Shown here in pieces: positions 31,301 through 42,146 of a DNA stretch of 64,000 bases. A program made the translations under genes and the position numbers. A model generated the notes under the pieces. That model searched no databases. It was given only the letters and a program-made list of their open reading frames with translations, and was not told the DNA's origin. Source of the DNA: Tetraselmis striata (Eukaryota > Chlorophyta > Chlorodendrophyceae > Chlorodendrales > Chlorodendraceae); assembly GCA_006384855.1 (NCBI GenBank), contig VCJN01001560.1, positions 78,227-142,226 of the forward strand. The letters are read 5' to 3'. Every line of letters begins with the position of its first letter. Positions within the stretch are counted from its first letter, which is position 1.

Positions 31301-31607
31301 ACCTCTGAACTCCGCCGCCCCATCCCCCCCTTTGCGCCCGGCTGGCAGGGACTTCCCCAACTGGTTCCAGGGCTCCCCGTACGAGCCGGAGGACATCTTC
31401 CAGTTCATCCGCGCGTACCACAGCATGCGGCACGTGGAGATCCCGGGCGAGGGGCCGTCGCCCTTCAGCAAGAAGCCAGACCGCAAGCTGGCGGAGGACG
31501 CGCTGGACCAGGAGCTCGCGGCGCGCACGGACGACCTGAGCGACGAGGAGATCGAGGAGCTGGAGGCGCTGGCGCGCAACGTGGGCATCAAGCGGGACGA
31601 GCTCTGA
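28353..31607 (+). CDS. PDI-like thioredoxin-fold protein of the ER lumen (C-terminal RDEL)
   Basis: Eight exons: 28353-28533, 28669-28862, 29007-29525, 29670-29816, 29916-30005, 30173-30307, 30683-30912, 31349-31607. The frame is consistent across all junctions, giving 584 residues. An N-terminal signal peptide (basic start, then AALLCLTALLAASGLAAA) is followed by a thioredoxin domain with active site CYHC at residues 62-65 (FYSPDCYHC), where canonical PDI has WCGHC, and the cis-Pro motif GTPTMLMFKDG. Further thioredoxin-like regions follow without a CxxC pair, then a CRTC pair at about 437-440 (TIYTCRTCLHS). The C-terminus is GIKRDEL, a KDEL-type retention signal. The expected role is disulfide exchange or chaperoning in the ER. 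The non-canonical active-site residues make oxidase activity uncertain. Several introns carry C15-C23 runs on the coding strand. Confidence 0.9.
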
Positions 31608-32025
31608 GCTGGTTGGTGGAGCCAGTGCCGAGACTGCCTGGGGAGGCGGGGGCTTTGCCGGGAGAGGGTGGCAAGCGGCCGCGCCCGCAGGGGTGTGTGT
31701 GTGGGGGGTCGTGACCTCTGCATCCTGGAGCATCTTGAGGGCGGTTACCGGGTAGCCCCACCCCGGGCTCTCCCCCTTCCCCCTCTCCCTTTCCCCTGCT
31801 AGCACCCCACGCACAGCCAGCTGCAGCCGCAACGGATGCGCAGTGGGGGCGTGTGAAGGCCTGCGCCCCAAAAAAGGAGAGTAAATTAAGAAGGGAAGGA
31901 ATCTTCCGGCCTCCGCGGGCGCTATGCACCCCCACTCCCACCCCATCCCTCTCCCCCCTTCCCCCTTCCCCTTTCCCCCTCTAATGGCAAGCCTCTCGCT
32001 AGTTGTGGCTGGTGACCCCTCCCCC
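31608..32025. other. Convergent 3' region between PDI-like and UCH genes
   Basis: Both 3' UTRs and polyadenylation sites should be here. The stretch is C/T-rich, with no clear AATAAA signal that I can assign. Confidence 0.3.
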
Positions 32026-32661
32026 TCACTGGGCGCTGGAAAAGGCGACAAGGTTGAAGTTGAGGCTGTCCGTCCTGCGAGGGGGGAGACACAGCAAAGA
32101 GAGGGCGGCCGAGGGGAGAGGGGATTAGGGCTTGCTAGGGCTAACTCAGGGTTTTGTGCCATGCAGCGCTGGCCCACAGGCTACCATGGGGACAGGACAT
32201 CAAGGAGCGGAAAGGGGAGGGGAGGGGGTTGGAGGGTTTAGGGCTTGATCGGGCGGATTCAGAGTTTCATGTGAGGCAGAAATGGCCCACAGGCTAACAT
32301 GGAAACCTGGTAGCAGGTACCATGGGGAAGGTCATCAAAGACAGGAAGGAAAGAAGGCGAGGGGGGGGGGGGGGGGGGGTGCTTGCTAGGGCCAAGTCAG
32401 GGCTTTATGTGAGGCAGCACTGGTCGATATGCTACAATGGGAATCAGGTACACCTGCACCATGGGAAAAGACATGACCTGTACCAAGAGAGAGAAGGGAA
32501 GGGAAGGGCCCCCGCCCCGCGCACCTCTGCATGAACTGGCGCACCACGCCGCACGCGTCCGACAGCAGGGTGGCCTGGCTGGAGGGCCCGTGGTTCACGG
32601 GTGCGCTCTTGCGGCCGTCCAGCTCGTACAGGCAGCCTGCCGGCGCGGCGGCACAGCGCGG

Positions 32662-32695
<34 letters not shown>

Positions 32696-34506
32696 GAGCA
32701 GCCTGGCCTGGGCAGCCGGCGGCAGCGTGATGTCGGCGGGAGCGCCTGCAATGATCGCAATGTATTGTAGTTACATGCTCGTGCGCGTATGTGAATGTAT
32801 GTGATCGCATTTGCGTACCCTATTTAGCATTGCTTATATATGCATATGTATAGATATATATGTGTATATATCATAGAAAATATGTGTGTGTGTGAGTGTG
32901 TGTGAAGACGGGCGTTTGCCGCGGTCCCATGTGGTCACAAGCGCACCGGGAAGGGTGAGACAATCAAAGGTTGACACCCTGGATGGGACCGCCATCCCGT
33001 TGCCTATGCACACGTGGTTTGGCAGCTTAGCACCCGTGTAGAGTGGTTAATATACACATACCGATATATACAGCATACATGTAGAGGTTTCTGTAATGTA
33101 GGTATCAGACACGCTTGAGAACTGTTGTTATATGGGCGGACTTAGTGGAAAGGATGGATGAGGTCTCTGTAGTCAGAGTGGCGCCCTGCGCACCGTCCTT
33201 ATGCACAAAGGTCACAAAGTGCAGGTTGATGTTCTCCAGGTCCTCCGGCGGCGCCGAGTCGCCCCCCGCGGCCGCGGCCTGGTGCGCCTCCTCGATGTCC
33301 GGCGCGCCCTCCGGCGGCTCCTCCAGGTACTTGGCGCGCTGCATGGGGTCCAGCGCGCCGCAGCCCTGGCAGGCGTTGGCTCACAGCGGCCGCGTCAGCA
33401 CGAGCCATGGCATTTAAGGAGGGAGGGTGGGGGGGATGGGAGGGGGGGGGGGGGGGGGGCGCTCACCGCGAAGAAGCGGTCGAGGAAGCTCTCCGGCGCT
33501 GGAGGGAATGGGGGTGACAGGAGGGGGCAGTTAGGACAGGGCGGAGGGCTCTCAGGCAGGCCGCTGAGGTAGCCTGGGAGGTGGGCTGCGCTGGCCACGG
33601 CGGCGACAGGCGTGCACCCACCGATAGACAGCAGCTCGCGATTGTTGGCGATGGAGTGCAGCAGGCCCACGGTGCCGCACGCATTGCCCACCGTCTGCTT
33701 GGTGTACCACACGCCGGGCGACACCGTCTGCCCCGCCAGCGTGGCGTCCTCTGTTGCGGCCGGGCAGGCGCGGCCAGGGCGGCTCAGCGCCGCGCCCGCT
33801 GGTCAGGTGATGGAGGGCAGGTTGGGGGGGGGGGGGGGGGGGGGGGGGTGGGGGCATCTGGGCCGGGAGTCAAGGCAGGGAGGCGCACAGACCCTCCGCG
33901 CGCGCCTTTTCCGATGCCTCGGTGATGGGGAACACCATGAGCACCGCCAGCACGGGTTGCGGCACCATCGCCAGCAGCTCCTGCCGTTGCCGTCACGACA
34001 AGCCAACGTGTCAACCGTACAGCCTTCCGAGCGCGGACTCAACTGCGGAGAGGGCACAGTGGTGTACATAGGCACCCGTGCGGCACGCATCCAGCGCTAC
34101 CACCGCGGCCCTGCGGCCCACAATGCCAGCAGTGCACACGACCCACCCGCCGCCACGCGGCCCGTCACCGCTTGCAGCCCGCGGCGCACCTCGTCCATGC
34201 CGAACACGTCAGTGAAGGCAAAGTTGCTGGTGTCCATGCCGAGCTTGCCGACGAAGGCGTTCATCACCTGCACGCGACAAGGCACCGCCACGAATGTCGG
34301 GTAAGGGAGGAGACCGGCAGCTGGAAACCCGCCCCTGACGCCACTCGGGCCAGCAGCCCTGCCTTAAGCACGGAGAGGGTCCGCTGCTGGCTGCGAGAGT
34401 CGGTGCACTGCGCGCGGCGTGTGCCGCGCTTGCTGTCAGGCGGGCGGGCGCGCAGCACCTCCGGGTTGCTCTCCAGCGGCAGCCAGCGCTTGTGGGCGCC
34501 TCCCAT
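32026..34506 (-). CDS. Ubiquitin C-terminal hydrolase, UCHL3-like
   Basis: Eight exons on the minus strand: 34506-34459, 34267-34190, 33980-33893, 33750-33622, 33498-33467, 33365-33194, 32636-32525, 32074-32026. All phases fit, giving 235 residues, close to the ~230 of animal UCHL3. The peptidase C12 residues are present: oxyanion Gln90 and nucleophile Cys96 in [14 protein letters not shown], His174 in [11 protein letters not shown], and Asp189 in LYELDGRK. The C-terminus [12 protein letters not shown] matches the family end. The enzyme should cleave small adducts from the ubiquitin (and possibly NEDD8) C-terminus in the cytosol. It is convergent with the PDI-like gene, with about 420 bp between stop codons. 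The residues 140-168 loop ([20 protein letters not shown]) corresponds to the crossover loop over the active site. Confidence 0.93.
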
Positions 34507-35259
34507 GATGGTGACGTGGTCCCGGCGGGGCAGTGCGGGGGCTGGATTGCTGCGGCCAATGAGACGGCGGGCAGGAGAGCGTTCGAGTGTGACGGTGAGT
34601 AGTGAGCAGGGAGTGCCAACGAGCGACCGCTGGCGGACAACGAGGCTCTGGGATCAGCCAACGCATCGTCAGCTGCCCGTCCCCAGATCACAATAAAGCA
34701 ATAGAGCTTCTCGGCACGGGCGCAAATCCTGCAGTGCAGTATTGTACGTACATTATGGATTACATGAGCTAGCAGCAGAAGGCGATATCGGAAATCACCA
34801 AAATAAAAGGTACGTACGTACATTATCCACTAGATAGTCGCTACATCGAGGATTGTACCCTGGTGCTGCAGCTGTAATATCGACTAATCCTTAATTAAGT
34901 CGTTACATAAAATAAGGAATAACGCGACGAGTCGACCGCCATGCAGCAGACGGACCGCCGAGGAATATTGGGCTTTAAATATATTTTGTTCATAAATAAT
35001 AAACGGGTAGATCTGGTATTTATTAGCCCGCATTTCAGTTTAAGTACTAATAAACGCTGCAGACGTAAGTAGTCGTAAATAGCAGACAGACATAATAGAT
35101 AGCCTGAGTGATTCGAATCACGAGTATTTTTAGTCGCATAAACAAGTGATGTCCGCATTTCACCTCCTGGCGCAATCCTGCAATCTTTTTGCCCCCAGCC
35201 CGCACAGCGACCATTTGATGTAGCGACGACTTAAATAGAGCAAGCATTCATTTATGTTC
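34507..35259. other. Upstream of the UCH gene, AT-richer intergenic DNA
   Basis: Presumed UCH promoter side. No further gene seen. Confidence 0.3.
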
Positions 35260-35390
35260 GCCTTTCAGTGTCCGCATTTCGCTTCCTGACTGCCGTCGTC
35301 CAGAAATTTCGCATCCCGCCCGCACATTAGCGACTACTTGTAGGCCTCTCAGTCAGGTTTATCCAGTGTCCGACTGTCCGCATTTCCAGG
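35260..35390. repeat. Dispersed ~90 bp repeat, isolated copy
   Basis: Contains the blocks CAGTGTCCGCATTTCGC, CCGTCGTCCAGAAATTTCGC and TAGCGACTACTTGTAGGCC, the same modules as the array at 37.5-38.1 kb. Confidence 0.6.
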
Positions 35391-35661
35391 AAGGGTGGGG
35401 GCGCAGCCACACTGCCGAAAATATGCTTTGGCATAATTACAAGCCTTTTGGAGGGGCCAGAGGGCCCAAGAGGCAGACCCGCAAACTTGAACGAAAAGAG
35501 GGGAGGGTGGGCGTGGCTGTCGCGGCGCGACCCCATGGTGGGTGCGCCGCGACAAGGAAAGATGGGGATAGGCAAGCACACCGGTGCTTTAAGCACACAA
35601 CGAAGCAACATGCGGAAGCAACGCTACCCGGGATGGATGCGTCGGGAACCGCACGCGGGTA

Positions 35662-35815
35662 GTGTCGTACGGGAGTACGGTGTTGATGCAACTACTCGAG
35701 GCGTTGCAGGGTCGATGCATTTCCTCGGGCGGTACGGCATACTAGCACCGGACATACTGCCGTGCACCGCGTCTGCTAAGTAGACGACAAGGGAATGGAA
35801 ACCTCAACTACTAGT
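35662..35815 (+). repeat. Left flanking direct repeat of the 67-bp minisatellite
   Basis: About 154 bp, from GTGTCGTACGGGAGTA to CTACTAGT. It recurs in the same orientation at 36766-36931 with substitutions and small indels. Confidence 0.75.
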
Positions 35816-36009
35816 CTTAAAATTTCAAGGAATAAGGGTAGGGGTGCAGGCACATTGCCAACATATCTTGGGCGCCGGCCGGGGGGCGCCGGCCGGGCGG
35901 GAGAGCAGCACCTGCCCACGAGAAAAACCGGTGGCTACCGTCGCAAGGCGGGGCGTGATAAGGGCGGGCGGGGGAGAAGCGGACAATGTAGTAGTAGCCA
36001 TTTCCAGGC

Positions 36010-36765
36010 AGCGACGGATTGATGGCGTCGACCAACTGAGTGTCCGGGGGCTGCGAGAGTAACTTGGGCACAATATGCGGCGGCGGCTCGATGGCGAAAA
36101 ACCAGTTGCGTGCCCGGGCTGCGAAAGCGACCGGGGCACGGGGTGCAGCGGCGGCCCATTGGCGCCGACCTACTGCGTGCCCATGCCGTGAAAGGCTCCG
36201 GGCCCATGATACAGTGGCGGCACGATGGGGCCGGCGAGCTGCGTGTCCGGTCTGCGGAGGCGACCGGGGCACATGGTGCAAGGACGGCTTGACGGCGCCG
36301 ACCAGCTGCGTGCCCGGACCGCGGAAGCGACCAGGGTTTAGGGTTTTAGCCACCATGGTGCAGTGACGGTCCGTTGGCGCCGACCGGCTACTGCGTGCGC
36401 ATGCCGCGTAAGCGACCGGGGCGCATGGTGAATGACGGCGTCTTGGCGCCGACCAGCCGCTTGCGCAGGCCGCGGAGGCGGCTAGGGCACATGGCACAGG
36501 GACGGCTTGACGGCGTCGACCCGGTGCGTGCCGGAGGCTGCGACAACAACCGAGGCACAGCGTGCAACGGCGGCCCGTTGACGCCGACTAGCTGCGTTCC
36601 CTTGCCGCGGAAGCGACCGGGACACATGATGCGCTGGCGGTCTGATGGAGCCGACCTATTGCGTGCCCCACGAGGCTGCGACAGCAATCGAGGCACAACG
36701 GCCAGCGGCGGCCCGTTGGCGCCGACCAACTGCGTGCGTAGACCGCGGCAGCGACCGGGGCACAG
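36010..36765 (+). repeat. Minisatellite, about 11 units of ~67 bp
   Basis: Diverged tandem units carry the ordered blocks TTGGCGCCGACC, CTGCGTGCC, GCGGAAGCGACCGGG and CACATGGTGCA. Unit length is not a multiple of three and the reverse frame across it (35817-36497) is an artefact of base composition. One unit near 36330-36350 contains a TTTAGGGTTTTAG insert. Confidence 0.8.
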
Positions 36766-36931
36766 GTGTCGTACGGGAGTATGGTGTCGATGCAGCTCCT
36801 AGAGGCGCTGCGGGGTCGATGGAGCTCCTCGGGGGTAACGGCATACTAGCACCGGACATACTAGGACCGTATTTGCGCCGTACCGCGCTTGCGAAGTATA
36901 CTACATGGGAATGGAAACCCCGACTACTAGT
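36766..36931 (+). repeat. Right flanking direct repeat of the 67-bp minisatellite
   Basis: Partner of 35662-35815. The pair brackets the array like the ends of a small non-autonomous element. Confidence 0.75.
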
Positions 36932-37059
36932 AAAAGCCATTTCGCGCGCCTCCCGCCGGTCGTCGTCCAGCAAATTCGGCTCCCGCCCCTACATGTACTA
37001 GTGTATGTGAATTACAAATAAGGCAGTAACAAATCCACCGCGAAAAGCAATACTAAAGG

Positions 37060-37490
37060 ATCAACAAAGCAAGCCGCCTAAAAGCAGCCCGCATCCCGCA
37101 CAAGGCGGGATGGATGAGTGATGCGCGCACGGTTCAGAGTCCGGGCCATGTGTGCATGTGTGTGCGAGGGTGGTCCACGGACGTGCTGTGCAGCTTTGGC
37201 AACGGGATGGCGGACGAATTTGCGCCGTCTGATGAGGCAGCGAGCACGCTCTCGAGCCGCCACCGAGCGCTCAGGACCCCGAGGAAATCTCTTGCCAGTA
37301 AGGCGCCTGGTGAGCCCAGGTGCAGTGAGGGCCCTGCAATGAGAGGGCACCCCGATCCGCGGCCAGGCATGCGACACCGCGCACATTGCGTGCGCACCCT
37401 AGCTATTGCTAACCTCACCCACTTTGCCGAAGACTATGCCCATGTACTCCGACATATCCAAGATGTCTCGAAGACGGCCATTATCAACCT
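37060..37490 (-). pseudogene. Fragment of the LINE-like element seen at 13.7-14.9 kb
   Basis: The minus-strand frame contains AARERARCLIRRRKFVRHPVA and ARTLNRARITHPSRLVRDAG, matching the C-terminus of the 382-codon frame. The 3' hairpin (CATCCCGC ACAAG GCGGGATG) and the following GGCGGCTTGCT are also shared. Homology ends near 37490, so it is 5'-truncated, as LINE copies often are. Confidence 0.75.
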
Positions 37491-37514
37491 AAACATGTAC
37501 CGGTAGCGACTAAT

Positions 37515-38110
37515 CCTTATGTATTCGCCTTTCAGCGTCCGCATTTATTCGCCTCCCACCCGTAGTTGTCAGCCAGCAATTTCGCATATTAGCGACTATT
37601 TAGCGACTATTCGCCTTGATTGTTTGCATCTCGCCTCCCGCCGGCCGTCATCCAGCAATTTCGCATCCCGCCCACATATCGGCGAATATTTCTTCGCTTG
37701 TAGTCGCAATTCAGTGTCAGCATTAAATTTCGCCTCCCGCCCGATTCATAGCGAGTAGCAAGTAGCGAGTCTATATTATTCGCTCTTATTCGCTATTATT
37801 ATCAGTGTCCGCGTTTCGCCTCCTCCCCGCCGTCGTCCTGCGATTTCGTCTCCCGCTCGCGTATCAATGACTATTTACAGGCCTTTCAGTGTCCGCATTT
37901 CGCCTCCTCCCCGCCGGCGGTCGTCCAGCAATTTCGCGCCCCCCCCCCCCCCCCCCCCCCGCTTGCTACGATAGTACATGTAGCGACTATATTTATTCGC
38001 CCAGTGTTTCAGTGTACCCCGCATTTCGCCTCCTGCATGCCGTCGTCCAAAAATTTCGCCTCCGGCCAGACTCCCGCCAGCACATGTAGCGACTGCTCGT
38101 CGCTATGTCT
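37515..38110 (+). repeat. Array of the ~90 bp TTCAGTGTCCGCATTTCGCC repeat
   Basis: Roughly six degenerate units. Each has a CAGTGTCCGCATTTCGCCTCC block, a CCGTCGTCCAGCAATTTCGC block, a CCCGCC block and TAGCGACTATTTATTCGCC. Other copies lie at 35.26 and 39.44 kb. A C20-type tract sits at about 37940-37960. Confidence 0.75.
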
Positions 38111-39439
38111 TTATTTTACACCCCTCCACATAAGTATGGGATTTGCAAATTCGATGCACATGCCCATGCTCGGCTACACCGAGACCGTGGGCGTGTGCAT
38201 GCATGTTCCTCAGAGTCGTACGGCTGGGGGGAAATGCCGCGATAGCGCAATACACCCCATATTGCCACGCGGCAGCCGTTGCCGTCAACACTTTCATTTA
38301 CGCACTAGCGCTAGCACTTCAAAACCACAAATTGCGCCACTCGTGTGCATAAACAGGCATGGGACACCACGGCCCCCGTATTCATACCACATCACCCTTG
38401 GTATGATAACTATCCACCATACACGCCAGGCATTGAAATTTGGCCATTCACGACCTGGACCAAGCTCCACGTGTCGATTATGATGGTTTATGTGCAAAAT
38501 CATGGAAAAAATGCGGATGTGATCGCTGCACGCGCGGGCGGGAGATAGAGGGTTCTCGCGGCCTCCGTGCCGTAGGGCAAAGCTTTTCTATAGTAGTGCA
38601 TGGCCGCATGCTCATAGCGCGCCATGGTGAGCCCAGTGGGACGGCAATGGCGTGCACCTTTCTGCGTCGATGCTGATAGAAGTAATGTTGTGAAAGGGGG
38701 GATTTGGCATGGCGGCCATGGGCATCGCTGAAGGGGGATGTGCCAAGTTTGAGTGGTCCGTGCCCGAGTATACAAGCAACGCACTGTCCCGCCTCCGCGT
38801 ATCAGGTTTTGAGACCCACTTGGCGTAAAGTTTTATGCCAATGTGTTGACAACACGCTGACACAAACGTCAGATTTCGACCTATTATTTCTAAAAAGTGC
38901 CGGAATGATCTCAGAGAACCGTGCTGAAGCTGAAGACGTTGTAGCCATGCTCCCATATATTTAGTGGTATTTATATTGTTTGACGTTTTCTCGCAACTAA
39001 CGCACTGAGCGATACCGCGAGTTCGAGAGTTGCACCACAAGGCGGCACTGCAGTGGCGATGGTATCACGCCATGCATGGGCGCACGCCACTATGGCTCCA
39101 CCCTACCCAAGAATACCCTAGCCTCTTTGCTCACATGTTTCCTCGCCCACCCATGGCCATCCCACCATGCAATGGTTTATGCATGCACGGCGGGACGTGC
39201 GGGGCACCCACCCCCGTTGTTTTGGGGGTACTGAGAACGCTCAATGTAGCGCGCAAATATTATAGGACACTTGTTATGGCCAAAGGGCTTGCTAACACTA
39301 GGGTGGTAAAGGCTGAGTATAAATGTGCAACATCCCAGGATTTCAGGTCATAAAGCCTAGATTTGGCTGCTCTACTATTCGTAAGCTCGGATTTGGCGAG
39401 ACAGCGGCCTGGGACTTTTGTGCAGGGGTGTAGTTTATA
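38111..39439. other. Intergenic, no supported gene
   Basis: Frames up to about 160 codons on both strands lack recognisable domains. The segment lies between two occurrences of the dispersed ~90 bp repeat. Confidence 0.3.
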
Positions 39440-39585
39440 GCAGCGGCTTTATTTCATTTTTCGCGTTTCAGTCTCAGCATTTCGCCTCTTGCCCGATCTC
39501 GTTGTCGTCGAGGAATTTCGCCTCTCGCCAGCATGGTAGCGACTATTTATCCGCCCTTCAGCGTCGACTTGTTCAGCATCATTTT
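39440..39585 (+). repeat. Further copy of the dispersed ~90 bp repeat
   Basis: CAGTCTCAGCATTTCGCCTC, then GTTGTCGTCGAGGAATTTCGCC, then GTAGCGACTATTTATCCGCC, matching the 37.5 kb array. Confidence 0.6.
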
Positions 39586-39618
39586 TCAGTGTAACATGAA
39601 TGTTAAGCACCCTCTTTT

Positions 39619-40981
39619 ACATGGGCGGCGGCACGCCGATGGCGGTGGGCGACCCGCATAGCGTGAGTAGCACGGGCGGGCTGGGCTACTTTCCGATGGG
39701 AACGAGCGGCGCCTTCCAGCATAGACCCGTTATCTAGTTCTCCAACTTGTTCCCCGCGCACAAGGCCTGCCTTATCAGCATGATTGTCACCGCTTCTGAG
39801 CTCTCCACTCGCGTGTCTTACCTCTACAACGTCGTCGCCAACTGTTCCTTTGGCATAAGCGCCAGCGCACTGTTTGCCGCCTATCGTTCCTTGGGCATCT
39901 GCATCTTCTCTACCGCGCTCACCATGTGGCCCCGCACGTGGAGCCCAGCACAGGCACATCGGAGTCGGAGGAGGATAAGGCGGCCGCGGAGGCGGCGGCA
40001 CATGCGGAAAGGTAGGGCGCCGCCGTATGGTGTTTGGATGGCATGCTGCCGCTCATCGATCGCGGCTTTTGGTCGCAGGTCTTCTCCTGGGAGTTTGCGT
40101 ATATGGCACTCTTCTTCGCCGTGCACAACTTCACGCATGGCGTGGTGCTCACGACGACGGGCATGCAGGTGGCGCATTACTACTTCCCAGACTAGCGCAC
40201 CGGCGAGACGACGGCATCAACCTTCAGCATTATCGTGCCGATGGGCTTCCTGCCCGTACTGTTCTGCACCCTCAACGGCATCAGCAGCGTCATCCTCAAC
40301 CGCCCACAGCTCGCCTTCCTGGTCGTCTCGCTCATGAGCTGCACCTACGACGGCATGTTCCTCACCTGCTACCCCGTCATGATTGCCATCCTCCCAATGG
40401 CGCGCCAGTTTGGCGCCCCCCCCTTCCTTTCCTACAGGGCCACCACCTTCGGCTACCGCTTCTTCGGCGTCCTCGCATTGGCCTTCACATTGCTGGCCTT
40501 GTGCATCTGCCCCCGAATGTACACGTGCCGATGGTGGTCAGCGACGACGTGGCCTTCACATGGGGGCAGACGGCCCTGGTCATGTGTATTGTGCCCATTA
40601 TACCGCTCACCCCCTCAGCATCCATTTTCAGCTTCAGTTGCTCTGCCGTCCCGCTTGCCGGTGCGGCTCCGACGGGCGGCCGCTGCTGGGGGACACCGGC
40701 GACGATAATCTATAGGTCGCGCACACCGACAACGCCGGCCGCCCGGTGGCTATCCCCGCCATAGGCACTATCAGCTCGCACAAGATTGGCTCCATGTGAG
40801 CGACTCGTTCTTCCAAGGCGGATCCCCCATGCCCCCTATCCCCAACCTCGGCTACCCCTCCCTCTCCTACGGCCCCAAGCCCTTCATGCTCACTGGCAGC
40901 TTGGCAGACAGCATGGACCCCGAGGAGCACCTGATGCGCTCGCCTCCCAACCGCGGCGGCGGCCTGCTGCATTGCGGCTGA
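39619..40981 (+). pseudogene. MFS transporter remnant (SLC43-like)
   Basis: Plus-strand sequence shows transporter helices and loops: NLFPAHKACLISMIVTASEL near 39740-39800, ALFAAYRSLGICIFSTALTMWP near 39870-39930, an acidic cytosolic loop near 39940-40010, FSWEFAYMALFFAVHNFTHG near 40085-40140, then FSIIVPMGFLPVLFCTLNGIS and RPQLAFLVVSLMSCTYDGM to about 40520. A C-terminal tail (SLSYGPKPFMLTGSLADS) may be at 40796-40981. TAG at about 39734, TAG at about 40194 and at least one frame change interrupt it, and the N-terminal half is missing. I read this as a dead or 5'-truncated transporter gene. The family call (major facilitator) rests on helix pattern and the NLFP and RPQLAFL blocks. Confidence 0.5.
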
Positions 40982-42146
40982 GCCAATGCTGATGCCCTCG
41001 GCTTGCGGCTCTAATTCTATGTCATCCACAAGCATAAAGTACGCGGGAGAAACCATACGGTTGAATGCTTACCCCGCACGTAGTAACCCCCCTCCCCCCC
41101 ACCTTTGCCTTGCGCACTTGACAAGATGGCGTTCGCTAGATGATGTGCTCTTAGCATACAAGCAGCTATTGCCTGTATTTTCAAGGGAGCCCTAGCGGCT
41201 CACTTCCCCCCCACCGGCATCCATGTCTCGCCTGAGCCATTGGCATGCGGGCCAGCGTGCTTGCCGCAAGCGCAAACAAATTCGTCAACTGTCATTAATG
41301 ACTAGCGCGTAGGTGGCAACTAATTTCAATGGCGGGGCCTAGCCGTTTTTGATTGCCACCCTTCTAGCGTTTTTTTCTAATTCTATTCGATTCCAGTATT
41401 ATTCTGTTCTACCATTCTTGTTTTTGCTGAGTTTATTCCATCATTGTAGATTGTTTACGCGATACTAAGGAATATGTGATCGATCTTTCATGCCTACACT
41501 GCTTGACTACAAACGCCGTGTATGTAACCCTTGTTACTGAACGGGCCGTGTATACTCAATGCGAGTAGATACGCGCTGTATCCGAGGTAATTTATTATGT
41601 ATACCGGTACATGTACTAGGAAGGAATACGACAATACGAGAAGGATAGTACGGTTTACTGATAACGCGCCGCAATCGTTAACGCCATGTTATCGTTGGGC
41701 ATCGGTCCGCATTCATGTTTTGCTACTTAGTTTCCAACGGTGGACGTCTACTTTTTACTGAATAAATGGGTAATACCCGATCAAAGAGTGTCCTTAGTGC
41801 TGTCCGATACCAATTCGCATCGGTATTAGTGCGATGCATCTAATTAGTGCGATCGGTATTAGTGAATTCGCCATACGACTACATGTAATTGAAGGATTCC
41901 CAAGAAAAATCAGTTTTCTTTCATGGAAGTCACACTTGATCAAGACATTTTCTATTGCTAGTGCTTGCGGCACTGCCCACTGCCCCATGCAACTCATGGG
42001 GAGTCCTTCATGTAGGCAGCTACTCACACTGAATTACAATGCACCAGGCCTGTCATAAGAGGCGCGCACCAGGTGCTGCTCAATGACTGCCATGCGCTCG
42101 CGCCGGGTCTCAGCTCTTGGCGAAGTGATGCTGTTGATTTGCACGA
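40982..42146. other. Intergenic, no supported gene
   Basis: AT-richer than its surroundings, with short frames only. The 3' UTR of the DEAH helicase should lie just left of 42147. Confidence 0.3.

Noticed and set aside
31104-32177. 357-codon minus-strand frame between PDI and UCH
   Set aside because: It overlaps PDI exon 8 on the opposite strand and does not match the UCH exons, whose terminal exon lies in this stretch in another frame.
35817-36497. 226-codon minus-strand frame rich in Ala, Arg and Pro
   Set aside because: It crosses the 67-bp minisatellite. The unit length is not a multiple of three and the frame has no domain.
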